Assembly (NCBI GenBank): GCA_965200095.1
Contig: OZ241350.1
Location: 434,001 to 498,000 of the forward strand
DNA from: JANQOH01 sp965200095
GTDB lineage: Bacteria; Pseudomonadota; Alphaproteobacteria; UBA7887
DNA length: 64,000 bases
Direction: 5' to 3'
In this document: in pieces, positions 33,746-42,750 of the stretch
Layout of the letters: every line of letters begins with the position of its first letter
Position numbering within the stretch: the stretch's first letter is position 1
The notes under the pieces: model-generated
What the model was told of the DNA's origin: nothing
Database searches by the model: none
The model's input: only the letters and a program-made list of their open reading frames with translations
Made by a program: the position numbers and the translations under genes

Positions 33746-35802
33746 CCGTCTCCTGCGCCGGGCCCCCGCGCCGGGCGCAGGGAGCGGCGACGGGAAGGGC
33801 GTCGCGGTTCGTCGTCGGCGCGGCGCTCGCGCTCTCGGCGGCGGCGGGCGCCGAGGCGCGCATGGAAGACCCGCTGGAGACTCGCCTCGACGCCGATGTC
33901 CTCGCACGCATATTCCCCGAGGCCGAGGCGCGCGCGCCCGTCGAGGGAGACCCGCCCTTCGCCGCCGTGCATGGAGGCGGCGAAGTCATCGGCTGGCTGT
34001 TCTCCACCCATGAGACCGTGCGCCCGCGCGGCTACTCGGGCCAGTCCTTCGACATCGTTGTCGGCCTCGACAGCGCCGGCGCGATCCGCGGCCACGTCAT
34101 CCTCGAGGAACGCGAACCGCTCATCGACCCGAGCATGATCCCGCCCGGGGCGGCGGACCGCTATATCGCCCAGACTCACGGACTGGACCTCGCGGGCGGC
34201 GAACGCTTCGCGCCCCGCCACGTGGACGGGGTCTCGGGCGCGACGGTCAGCGTGACCGCCATGCGGCGCGCAGTGCTCAACGCCGCGTCCGCGACCGGCT
34301 ACCGGGTCGGCGTGCTGTCGGACCGGGGCGGGTTGTCGCTCGACCGGGCCTCTTTCGCCCCGCGCGACTGGGGGTCGCTGCTCGCCGACGGTTCGGTGCG
34401 CCGCATGGCCGTCCCCGGCGCCGCCGGAGAGGCGGAGACGGTGTTCTACGCGGCACTGGCGACGCCGCCGATGATCGGGCGCAATCTCCTCGGCGAGCGC
34501 CGCTTCCGCACGGTCATGGAGACCGCTGCCCACGACGCCCAGCAGATCGTGGTCGGCTCGGTGGGGCCGCGCAAATGGCTGCCTGCGAACCCGTGGCTGG
34601 TCGACAAGGTCGACGGCGCGCGCCTCGTGCAGGGAGAGAGCGCTTTCGACCTCCTGACCCGCGATTTTTCGCCGGCGCGCGCGCTTCCCGTCGCCGGCGC
34701 GCCGGACTTCGACGGCCTCGCCCGCTTCGCCGTCGCCGGCGACCGCGGGTTCGACCCGCTGGCCCCCTGGGCGCTGGAGATCGACGCCGACGGCGAATCC
34801 TTTTCGCTCCCCTGGCGGGTTCCGGGCGACCTCGTGCGCGGCGACCTCGTGGCGCTCGAAGATGCGGGGTTCCGCGACCCCGTCCGCGTCGGCGTCGGCG
34901 GGTGGCGCGAAAGCACGCTGGCCGACTGGCAGCGCCTGTGGATCGACCGGCAATGGGACATCGCGGCGCTCGCCGCCCTGCTGCTGGCGGTGACGGCGGC
35001 GATGGCGTTCCAGGACGAGCTGACCCGCTCGCGCCGCGCCCACCGCATCGTTCGCTTCGGTCTGCTTGCCGTCACCCTCCTGTGGCTCGGCTGGATCGCC
35101 GGCGGCCAGCTCACCGTCCTCACCGCGATCGGCTGGTTCCGGGCGGTTTTCGGCGCCGCGGAATGGGAGGTCCTGCTGTTCGACCCGCTGCTCGCCATGC
35201 TGGGCGGCTACACGCTGTTGACCCTGGTTCTCTGGGGCAGGGGGGTGTTCTGCGGCTGGTTGTGTCCGTTCGGCGCGTTGCAGGAACTGTCGAACGCGGC
35301 CGCGCGCCGGCTGGGCTTGCCGCAGATTACGGTCCCGGAGCGCGCGCAGCAGCGGCTGTGGGCGGTGAAATACGTCGTGGCGGCGGTCGTCCTCGGCGCC
35401 GCCGCCGTCGCCCCCGGGGTCGCGTCCGTCGCCGCCGAAATAGAACCCTTCAAGACGGCGATTACCATGAAGTTCGCGCGCGCCTGGCCGTTCGTCGTCT
35501 GGGCCGGGGCGCTGCTGGCGGCGGGCCTGTTCATTGAGCGTTTCTTCTGCCGCTACCTGTGTCCGCTCGGCGGGGTCCTGGCGCTGCTGGGGCGTTTCCG
35601 CCTGTTGAACTGGCTGCGCCGCCGCCCGGAATGCGGCAATCCGTGTCAGGTCTGCGCGCATTCCTGCCCGGTCGGCGCGATCGCGCGCAGCGGCGCCATC
35701 GACATGAACGAATGTCTGCAATGCCTCGACTGTCAGGTGGATTACGGCGACGCGCACCGCTGCCCGCCCCTCGCCGCACGTCGCCGCCACGCCGCGGCGT
35801 AG
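33742..35802 (+). CDS. NosR-like membrane Fe-S/FMN-binding protein
   Basis: The 686-residue protein has a signal sequence and a periplasmic FMN-binding domain with DGVSGATVS near residue 165, where the Thr would bind FMN covalently. A linker domain, about five membrane helices from residue 415, and Cys motifs follow: CGWLCPFGAL, CRYLCPLGG, then CGNPCQVCAHSCP and CLQCLDCQ for two [4Fe-4S] clusters. That is the layout of NosR/PceC-type proteins, which pass quinol electrons to periplasmic reductases. No nosZ is present, so another acceptor is likely. GTG 33742 overlaps the SDR stop. Confidence 0.87.
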   Translation: MTVSCAGPPRRAQGAATGRASRFVVGAALALSAAAGAEARMEDPLETRLDADVLARIFPEAEARAPVEGDPPFAAVHGGGEVIGWLFSTHETVRPRGYSGQSFDIVVGLDSAGAIRGHVILEEREPLIDPSMIPPGAADRYIAQTHGLDLAGGERFAPRHVDGVSGATVSVTAMRRAVLNAASATGYRVGVLSDRGGLSLDRASFAPRDWGSLLADGSVRRMAVPGAAGEAETVFYAALATPPMIGRNLLGERRFRTVMETAAHDAQQIVVGSVGPRKWLPANPWLVDKVDGARLVQGESAFDLLTRDFSPARALPVAGAPDFDGLARFAVAGDRGFDPLAPWALEIDADGESFSLPWRVPGDLVRGDLVALEDAGFRDPVRVGVGGWRESTLADWQRLWIDRQWDIAALAALLLAVTAAMAFQDELTRSRRAHRIVRFGLLAVTLLWLGWIAGGQLTVLTAIGWFRAVFGAAEWEVLLFDPLLAMLGGYTLLTLVLWGRGVFCGWLCPFGALQELSNAAARRLGLPQITVPERAQQRLWAVKYVVAAVVLGAAAVAPGVASVAAEIEPFKTAITMKFARAWPFVVWAGALLAAGLFIERFFCRYLCPLGGVLALLGRFRLLNWLRRRPECGNPCQVCAHSCPVGAIARSGAIDMNECLQCLDCQVDYGDAHRCPPLAARRRHAAA

Positions 35803-35842
35803 CGGAGTGTGCGCGCGCTTCGGCGGGATGGAGGACGTCCCT

Positions 35843-36250
35843 TTACCCGGACGAACCGGCAGCTGCCCGGTCGGAAACGGCAGCCGCCAATTTCCGATCG
35901 AACGTGACGAGTTCCGCGCCGCGGCGACGGGCTGTTTCGAGATATGCCGCATCGTAGGCGCTGAGGTCGTGCCGTCGCGCGAGGGCCAGGGTTTCGGAGT
36001 CGTCCTGATCGTTGTCGGTCACGAGCGGCAGGTCGCGCAGGCGGCGCATGTGGCGCTCCGCCGCTTCCTTCTCGATGCGGCGCCTGCGTTCGGCAACGAT
36101 CAGGATGTTGCGCAGTTCATGCCAGAATATCCCGGGAACGATCCCGATCTCACCCGAGAGACGGCCCATAACCTCGTCCGCTTCGGCGCTCCGGGTTTCG
36201 TCGCGAAGACACCATGCCGCCGCTACGGAAGCGTCGATGACGACCGCCAT
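35843..36250 (-). CDS. VapC-like PIN-domain protein coupled to a restriction gene
   Basis: The 135-residue protein has the PIN fold: MAVVIDASVAAAWCL (first Asp), FWHELRN (Glu), LSAYDAAYLETA (Asp) and LVTFDRKLA (last Asp). All four acidic positions of a ribonuclease are present. The ATG at 36250 shares one base with the TGA of the type III res gene upstream (TGATG). No separate antitoxin gene is visible; the C-terminal tail of the Res protein would be the only upstream product. Confidence 0.85.
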   Translation of the reverse strand: MAVVIDASVAAAWCLRDETRSAEADEVMGRLSGEIGIVPGIFWHELRNILIVAERRRRIEKEAAERHMRRLRDLPLVTDNDQDDSETLALARRHDLSAYDAAYLETARRRGAELVTFDRKLAAAVSDRAAAGSSG

Positions 36251-39087
36251 CAGGCGCGGCCGTCGTCGCGCGCCGCCCGCACCTCGTCTCGCGACATAAC
36301 GGTGTCCCTCTGGTCCCGTTCCGCGAACATCGCTCTGCTCACGATCCCCACGACCAATGCGCGGAGGGTCTCGCACTCCGGTCGGAATTCCGTCTGATTC
36401 ACCCTGATGTAGCGCCACCGCGCGCCGGTCGCGGAGCCGACCCGTCGGCACCATTCACGCATCGCGGCGTCTTTCTCCGCAGTTCCCTCCCAGACGCGGC
36501 CCTTCGTCTCGATAATCCAGTTCGTCTCCCCGCCATCCGCTTCCTGAATCGCTATCCAGTCCGGGTAGTAGAAGCCGATGGCTCCGCTCGGCTTCAGATA
36601 ATCCACCCGGAACGAGGTCCCCGACGCGCCCTGCTCCGTCGTGCCGAGCGCCGCGAACCGGGAAACGTCGGCGGCGCGGTCGAGAAATTCGGCGAACTGA
36701 CGCTCGAAGCCATTGTAAGTGGCTACGAAATTGAAAACCGTCTTCGTCGCGCGGGGGAGAGGCAGGTTCCTCCGCCAGGCAAAGGGTTTCGTTTCCGACA
36801 GGCGGAAATCCGCCCTGTCGAACTCGATGGTCCGGCGCTCCACCGCGATCCGGGCGATCTCACGAACGAGATATTCGGCCACGCCCTCCCGCAACTCAAG
36901 GCGATTGAGGTGAGACCTCAAGTGTTTGTCATCCAGGTCGATGACCTTCCCGAAGCAGCGATCCCTTACGTAATCCCGCACGACCGGATACAGTGCGGCA
37001 AAGCCCGCAGGCAACCCTACGCCTTCCGAGACACCGCGGGTTATTCTCGCCAGATTCTCTCTGGCGGGGGGCGGCTCAATAAATACGTCGTCCTGATGGA
37101 CCTCGGTCTCCAGGGTAGCGAACTCGAGTTTGAGCTTGATTCGAAACGGTTCCGCCAGCTCCTCCCGGTCGAAGATCGCGGCAAGCGATTCCGGCCGCAG
37201 TTCGGATATCTTCCGCATATCGCGATGGAGACTCGGCTTTACGACGGGGATGGCTATATCGTAACCCAGCTTTTCCATCAGCGGTTCGACAACAGTGGGC
37301 GGCGCCGGCGGAGTCTTCACGCTCGCGCTGCCGACCCCCTCGGCTTCGAGCTGTTCGCGCAGAATTTCGAGCAGTTTGGGCGTGCCCAGAACCTCCAGCG
37401 TTTGCGTTCGATCCGGACTAATCTCCGTCATCGGGCGCAAGCCGCGGCCGACAATCTGTTCGGGAAGAATTTCCGCCCTGGCGGTGAACGGTCGCAAGCC
37501 GAGAACGACGGTCACGTTCCGGACGTCCCAGCCCTCGCGAAGCATCATCACGCTGACCACGACCTTGATCCGGTTGTCCGGTCTGTCGATATCGCGCGCC
37601 GCCCTGCGCGCTTTCTCGATGTCTCCCTTTCTGACCTCCCCGGTCGTATCAGTGTGTATGACGAGAATCTCCTTCTCTTCCAACCCGAATTCCGGGGTAC
37701 ATAGATACTGGCCCAAAGCGTCGGCATGATTGTTCTTTTCCGTCACGATAAACAGGACCGGCTTCGGGCCGATCTTCTCATAGACCTTGCAATGCTCCCG
37801 CCAGCGCCGCACCGCGGCCTCCAGCCAGAAGCCGTATTTCTCGGCCGCATTGCCCCCGGTCACTTCGGAGGGATCCGCAACGGGCCGCGCCGGATCGCCT
37901 CCTTCGGAAACGATGAGAGGCGCCTTGACGATACGGTCCTCGACAGCTTGGGCCAGGGGGTAGTCGCAGACAGTCCAGGGAAAATACAGGCCGTCCTGGT
38001 CCCTGGGCGTAGCCGAGAAATCCAGCCATGCGGCAAGGCCTTCCGGCAGCTTCCGGTGGATCGAAAGCAAGGTCCGACTCCACGCAAGCGCTTCGTCGTG
38101 AACATGATGAGCTTCGTCGTTGATTACGAGGAGATCGTCGACCGACATTATGCGTTCGAGCATCGAGCGCCGGCCGGCCAAGTCCGGCGGCGGAGGCTTG
38201 CCCAGCATCGCTTCGACGGCGTTGCCCGGCCGCCATTCGTCGGATTGCAAGTCGTATAGCTGATGGATGTTGGTGAGGAACAGGTTTCTCGAAGCGTCCG
38301 GATCGGCGACGTCGCCGCGGAGGATAACCTTTTGGGAGAACGCTTTCCTCCATTCCGGCGGGATCAGCGGCAGCTCATGGAATATCCGGTTGTCGGCGAA
38401 ATCCCTCTCGAGTCTCTGATACACGATCACGTTCGGCGCCAGGATGAGAAAATTCGTGGAAAGCTCCGAATCCGGCATCGCGAGCTTGTGAAAATGCGAC
38501 CAGACGACCGCCATCGCCATGACCCACGTCTTCCCCGAACCCGTCGCCATCTTGAAGGCGAAGCGGCGCAGATCTTCGGGCGGCAGGTCCTGAACTCTCG
38601 ATATGCCCGGCTCCGACGAATGACGGCGGAGGCGCTGCCTTCCATCCATCCCGGTTTCGAACTCGATGACTGCGGCCGCGAGGTCGCGTCGCGCTGCCGT
38701 GGCATGGGCTTCGACGAGCGCCGCCGTGTCTCGGTGGCCCGCGATCTCCACCAGCCACACCAGGGTTTCTATCGCCTCTCGCTGGCAAAAGTGATACCGG
38801 AACGGCGCGTCGTATCCGCGGACCTCGTGGTGCTCCTCGAACCAGTAATTGAACAGCCGTTCGGCGACTTCGGACGCGCCGCGGTAGCCGTCTTCGCGCC
38901 ACGCGTCCACCGCTTGGCGGATATTCGGCACAAGCAGAAGCTGACTTGGGCGCCGGCCCGAACGGTCCTCGCGCCAGGCGCCGACGGCGCCGTCGGCCTT
39001 GACCAGGTGCGATGTCGGCTTCTCCCACGGGCGACGGTCCCGCACTTCCGGGAGCGCCCTGTCATACGGAACGACGGAGGTCGCCAC
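36250..39087 (-). CDS. res: Type III restriction enzyme, Res subunit
   Basis: The 945-residue protein is the helicase-nuclease of a type III restriction system. Motifs in order: Walker A MATGSGKTWVM near residue 180, NDEAHH (DEAD-like box), DFSATPRD, VVSVMMLREGWDV and the arginine-finger region EQIVGRGLRP. Near the C-terminus a PD-(D/E)xK nuclease reads YYPDWIAI...WIIETKG. With Mod it cuts unmethylated DNA near its site. GTG 39087 lies 2 bases after the mod stop and matches the homology start. The last 30 or so residues (MSRDEVRAARDD) lie beyond the usual end and precede the coupled PIN gene. Confidence 0.93.
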   Translation of the reverse strand: MATSVVPYDRALPEVRDRRPWEKPTSHLVKADGAVGAWREDRSGRRPSQLLLVPNIRQAVDAWREDGYRGASEVAERLFNYWFEEHHEVRGYDAPFRYHFCQREAIETLVWLVEIAGHRDTAALVEAHATAARRDLAAAVIEFETGMDGRQRLRRHSSEPGISRVQDLPPEDLRRFAFKMATGSGKTWVMAMAVVWSHFHKLAMPDSELSTNFLILAPNVIVYQRLERDFADNRIFHELPLIPPEWRKAFSQKVILRGDVADPDASRNLFLTNIHQLYDLQSDEWRPGNAVEAMLGKPPPPDLAGRRSMLERIMSVDDLLVINDEAHHVHDEALAWSRTLLSIHRKLPEGLAAWLDFSATPRDQDGLYFPWTVCDYPLAQAVEDRIVKAPLIVSEGGDPARPVADPSEVTGGNAAEKYGFWLEAAVRRWREHCKVYEKIGPKPVLFIVTEKNNHADALGQYLCTPEFGLEEKEILVIHTDTTGEVRKGDIEKARRAARDIDRPDNRIKVVVSVMMLREGWDVRNVTVVLGLRPFTARAEILPEQIVGRGLRPMTEISPDRTQTLEVLGTPKLLEILREQLEAEGVGSASVKTPPAPPTVVEPLMEKLGYDIAIPVVKPSLHRDMRKISELRPESLAAIFDREELAEPFRIKLKLEFATLETEVHQDDVFIEPPPARENLARITRGVSEGVGLPAGFAALYPVVRDYVRDRCFGKVIDLDDKHLRSHLNRLELREGVAEYLVREIARIAVERRTIEFDRADFRLSETKPFAWRRNLPLPRATKTVFNFVATYNGFERQFAEFLDRAADVSRFAALGTTEQGASGTSFRVDYLKPSGAIGFYYPDWIAIQEADGGETNWIIETKGRVWEGTAEKDAAMREWCRRVGSATGARWRYIRVNQTEFRPECETLRALVVGIVSRAMFAERDQRDTVMSRDEVRAARDDGRA

Positions 39088-39089
39088 GG

Positions 39090-41036
39090 TCAGACCGCCT
39101 TCGCCTCGAGCAGTCTGGAAGTATCGTTCCCGAAGATGTCGATTACCTTGACCAGAACGCGATACTTGCCCGGCCGCTCGTATGAGTGCGCCGCTGTGGA
39201 AAGCGGTAGCGCGCGGTCCTTGCGGGTCCGGTACGCGACCCATCCCTGCATGAAGGTGTCGTCCCGAAAATCCCAGTCGACTGCCCAGTAGTCGATGAAA
39301 TCCGACCACGCGGCGACCTTCGTTCGCAGCTCGTCGGGAACGAGCTCGGGATTGGGTATCACGAAGTCCGACAGGGAGACCGTGGCAATATTTCCGGATA
39401 TCTCGAGTTTGGCGTCCAGATATGCGAGTTCGAAGAAGCGCACGTCGCCCTTGTCGGCGGCCTGCTTCTCCATGACCTCCCGGGGTATCTGCAACAGCAC
39501 TAGATCCACGCCTCGGGAACGGGCCAGCGACAGCATGGGACCGCCGCCTCCCGTCGTGCCGGCCGATCCCGCCACGCCCATTTCCCATTCCCACCCGAGG
39601 ACGTGGAGCTCGCGCTGCTTCAACCGAACGCATTCGGTCAGCGCTTCATCGATTTCGTCGATTGTCACCGGCGCGTTGATCGAACCGATGCGGACCAACG
39701 CGTTGCCCTTCTTGCCGTGCAGGTGTTCCAGACCGGAGAGAGGTTGGGCTCCGTATAGTTTCAGAATGAACGCCAGATATTCGTATAGCGCGCGCTCGGC
39801 GGGCGCTCCCTTCTTCCCTCTCGAGAAGGCGGCGCTTTGCCAATATTGGCGCTCATATTTCCCGAGGTTCAGAACTTCGAAAGGCTTGCAATTCGGCACG
39901 TCGAGCAAACGCTTGCGCGTGATATGGACGCCCCAGCGGCCCAGATCGCACCCAATCCAGCGACGACCGAGTTTCTCGGCCACTGCAAGGGCAGTGCCCG
40001 AACCGCAAAAGAAGTCGGCGACAAGGTCGCCCGGGTCGCTGGAGATTTTTATCATTCTATCAAGCAATTTCTCCGGCTTCTGAGTGGCGTAGCCGGTAAT
40101 CTCCGAAATCTTCCCCACTTTATGTGCTTGGGGATCCGCATATAACTGTTGGATATCCTTCCATACGGTCGATACCGGAACCCCTTTGCTCTCGTCAAGA
40201 TATTGTCTTTCCCAATATGTCTCGCCGGTGTCCTTGTTTCTACGCTGTCTTCTTTGGTAGCGGCGATTGTTCTCGTCAATGTGTCTGAACCAATTCTTTT
40301 TATACTTTTCGGAATACTGCAAGAACACTTTGTTATATTTGTGCTTGCCGTAGTTCTTCGCAACTACGTATATTATATCGTGCGACTTGACCAGTTTGGA
40401 TCCGGATACCCGTCCTCCGGAAGGCGACCCATATGCCCAAACAATCTCGCCAAGCGAGTTATGTTCTCCAAAGATTTCGTCGATTACGGGCTTCATGTGG
40501 TGGCCCAGATACCAATCCAGATGGAGATAAAAAGTTCCATGATCGCTAAGAAGCTCCCTTATCAGGCGCAGCCTGTCGTATATCATATCGAACCAAGAAT
40601 CTTTCCCTCTTCCCCACGTATCTCTGTATGCCTTCTCCTCGACGATTGTTCTCCCCCGCGATATACCTCCCCGAGCCTCCCCCACAGTTGCGGAAAAAGT
40701 GAAATCGGTGCCGGTCCCGAATGGCGGGTCAATATAGATGACGTCTATCCTCCCCGCAAATTTATCCAAAAGGGAAGACATGACTTGAAGGTTGTCGCCC
40801 CAAATCAGTTTGTTTTTCCAACCGTCATCGAATCCGTCCCCCTCTTCTCCGGTATAAATATCGAACAGGGTTGCTTGAGCGCCATTCTTCGCTCCCTCGC
40901 GCGCAGACTGATTTTCATTGATCGTTTCAATGATCTGAAACGGCAAGTTCACCCTCGGCACGTCCTTCGGACTGCCGTCGGTATTGTATTTACCCGGCCA
41001 GACCAGCTCAGTTTTGTTTATATCCACTTTCGGCAT
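39090..41036 (-). CDS. mod: Type III modification methyltransferase, Mod subunit
   Basis: The 648-residue protein has motif IV IYIDPPFGTGTDF near residue 97 and motif I ADFFCGSGTALA near residue 345. Between them lies the target-recognition region and after them a WIGCDL segment, as expected for N6-adenine beta-class Mod proteins. It methylates one strand of an asymmetric site. The C-terminus (residues about 590-640) reads like a PKD-type beta domain (YERPGKYRVLVKVIDIFGND), which is unusual in Mod. Bases 40050-41040 are clearly AT-richer than the rest of the window, a sign of transfer. Confidence 0.94.
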   Translation of the reverse strand: MPKVDINKTELVWPGKYNTDGSPKDVPRVNLPFQIIETINENQSAREGAKNGAQATLFDIYTGEEGDGFDDGWKNKLIWGDNLQVMSSLLDKFAGRIDVIYIDPPFGTGTDFTFSATVGEARGGISRGRTIVEEKAYRDTWGRGKDSWFDMIYDRLRLIRELLSDHGTFYLHLDWYLGHHMKPVIDEIFGEHNSLGEIVWAYGSPSGGRVSGSKLVKSHDIIYVVAKNYGKHKYNKVFLQYSEKYKKNWFRHIDENNRRYQRRQRRNKDTGETYWERQYLDESKGVPVSTVWKDIQQLYADPQAHKVGKISEITGYATQKPEKLLDRMIKISSDPGDLVADFFCGSGTALAVAEKLGRRWIGCDLGRWGVHITRKRLLDVPNCKPFEVLNLGKYERQYWQSAAFSRGKKGAPAERALYEYLAFILKLYGAQPLSGLEHLHGKKGNALVRIGSINAPVTIDEIDEALTECVRLKQRELHVLGWEWEMGVAGSAGTTGGGGPMLSLARSRGVDLVLLQIPREVMEKQAADKGDVRFFELAYLDAKLEISGNIATVSLSDFVIPNPELVPDELRTKVAAWSDFIDYWAVDWDFRDDTFMQGWVAYRTRKDRALPLSTAAHSYERPGKYRVLVKVIDIFGNDTSRLLEAKAV

Positions 41037-41154
41037 CGCGGTTTATCCCATCTTATGCGTTCACGCGGTCTGCAGCCCCGATCCCGTTCCGGCGAGACCG
41101 GTAACAGGGGAATGGAAGCCGACCGACCTGTGGCGTCAATGCCGTTTGCGGCTA

Positions 41155-41850
41155 TCACAGAAGGCCCGCCTTGCGGAAGCTGAAAACCGCGCTCGGGGAG
41201 ACGATCAGGTGATCCACGATGCGCAGACCGACGGTTTCGGCGGCAAGTACGATGGCGCGTGTGAGCGTCTTGTCGTGTTCGCTCGGCGTGACATCGCCGT
41301 TCGGATGGTTGTGGGCGAGCACCAGAGCGGCCGCCCGACGCCGCAACGCCGACTCGACAACCCGGCGGGGATATACCGCCGCCCGATCGACCGTGCCCTC
41401 CTGAAGCGTCTCGGCGCCGTCGCGGAGCAACCGATACGCCGAGTCGAGATAGGCCACCGCGAAGACCTCGTGCTTGAGACCCCCAATCCTCATCCGCCAG
41501 AAGGAATCGAGACGCTCCGGCTCGCGCAGCACCTCCGTTTCCTCCGACGCCTCACGCAGATACAGCGTCGCCGATTCGCGGACAATGTGCAACGCGCACG
41601 CGGCGACTTCTCCGATCCCGGTCACCGATTGCAACTCGGTCGACGGCGCATCCAGAATGCCTCGCAGGCTCCCGAAGCGTTCGACCAGAATTTTCGCCGG
41701 GCGCTTGACGTCGGAACGGGGGATCGCGAGCGTCAGGACCAGCTCGACGACCTCATGCTCCGAGAAGCCCGCCAGACCGCTTTTCCGGAAGCGCTCCCGC
41801 AGACGCTCGCGATGTCCGTGATAGTGCTCTCTACCGGTCGTCTCGTCCAT
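41155..41850 (-). CDS. radC: RadC-family JAB1/MPN metalloprotein
   Basis: The 231-residue protein has a helix-hairpin-helix start (HRERLRERFRKSGLAGFSEHE, TGIGEVAA) and the JAMM metal motif HNHPNGDVTPSEHD near residue 185, with the upstream Glu near residue 110. RadC proteins are widespread, often near restriction or mobile loci, and their function is still unclear; DNA repair was not confirmed. ATG 41850 was chosen over an ATG nine codons upstream because family proteins start close to the HRERLRERF block. It lies upstream of mod on the same strand. Confidence 0.9.
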   Translation of the reverse strand: MDETTGREHYHGHRERLRERFRKSGLAGFSEHEVVELVLTLAIPRSDVKRPAKILVERFGSLRGILDAPSTELQSVTGIGEVAACALHIVRESATLYLREASEETEVLREPERLDSFWRMRIGGLKHEVFAVAYLDSAYRLLRDGAETLQEGTVDRAAVYPRRVVESALRRRAAALVLAHNHPNGDVTPSEHDKTLTRAIVLAAETVGLRIVDHLIVSPSAVFSFRKAGLL

Positions 41851-41920
41851 CGCTGCACACCGCCGCGGCCCGTTCACCGTCCCCTTGACGAACTCGCTTG
41901 CCTCACCGCCGCCGAAGGCC

Positions 41921-42748
41921 TCACACGCAGTCGGCGAAGCGGGTTTTGGCGATCTCGACGACCTCGGCGGGGTCGCGGCGCCACCAGTTCCGCGACGAGA
42001 ATATCTCCACCTCGATGGGGCCGTCGTAACCCGCGCGATCCATCCGGCCGCGGATGCGCCGGATGTCGATAACGCCGTCGCCCATCATGCCGCGGTCGAG
42101 CAGAAGATCGCGGGTGGGCACGAGCCAGTCGCACACGTGGAAACCGAACAGACGCGCCGCGCCGGCGCGCGCGATCTGCGCCTCCAGCGCCGGATCCCAC
42201 CAAACGTGATAGACATCGACCGCGACGCCCAGCCCGTCGTCCGCCAGACGGTCGCAGATGTCCAGCGCGTGCGACAGCGAATTCACACAGGCGCGGTCGG
42301 CGGCGTACATCGGGTGCAGCGGCTCGATGGCGAGCTTCACGCCGGCGGCGCGCGCATGGGGCAGCAACGCCGCGACGCCGTCCTCCACCATGCCGTGCGC
42401 GGCGGCGAGGTCGCGCGACCCTTGCGCCAGACCGCCGGCGATCAGCGTCAGCACCGGCGCGCCGATCTCGGCCGCCATGTCGACCGCGCGGCGGTTGTCG
42501 TCGAGCGCCGCCGCGCGGCCGGCGGCGTCGGGCGCGGGGAACATCCCGGCCCGGCAAAGCGACGACGGCCGCAACCCGTTGGCCGCGAGCGCGCGCTTCG
42601 CCGCCGCCATTCCGGCCGCGTCGACGGCGTCGCGCCACGGCGCCATCGCGCCCACCCCCGCCTTCGCGAGTCCCTCCGCGGCCTCGAGCAGACCCCACTT
42701 CTCGCGGGTGGTGGCGAGATTCCACGAAAGGCGCCCGGGCGCCGCCAT
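41921..42748 (-). CDS. Sugar phosphate isomerase/epimerase (xylose isomerase-like TIM barrel)
   Basis: The 275-residue protein has the AP-endonuclease-2/xylose-isomerase TIM-barrel pattern: AIEPLHP with the metal Glu, VAVDVYHVWWDP with Asp and His, FGFHVCDW and PIEVEIFS with the last Glu. It probably isomerises or epimerises a keto sugar or its phosphate. It is the last gene of a five-gene minus-strand operon starting at 47204; the gap to the previous stop is 2 bases. ATG 42748 has GGAAAGGGAG upstream. Confidence 0.85.
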   Translation of the reverse strand: MAAPGRLSWNLATTREKWGLLEAAEGLAKAGVGAMAPWRDAVDAAGMAAAKRALAANGLRPSSLCRAGMFPAPDAAGRAAALDDNRRAVDMAAEIGAPVLTLIAGGLAQGSRDLAAAHGMVEDGVAALLPHARAAGVKLAIEPLHPMYAADRACVNSLSHALDICDRLADDGLGVAVDVYHVWWDPALEAQIARAGAARLFGFHVCDWLVPTRDLLLDRGMMGDGVIDIRRIRGRMDRAGYDGPIEVEIFSSRNWWRRDPAEVVEIAKTRFADCV

Positions 42749-42750
42749 CG

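Noticed and set aside
33742..35802. A denitrification (nos) locus
   Set aside because: Only the NosR-like protein is present; no nosZ, nosD, nosF, nosY or nosL is recognisable around it.
41155..41850. RadC as part of the restriction system
   Set aside because: It lies 118 bases upstream of mod and has no known role in restriction. Proximity alone is not enough to make it a system component.
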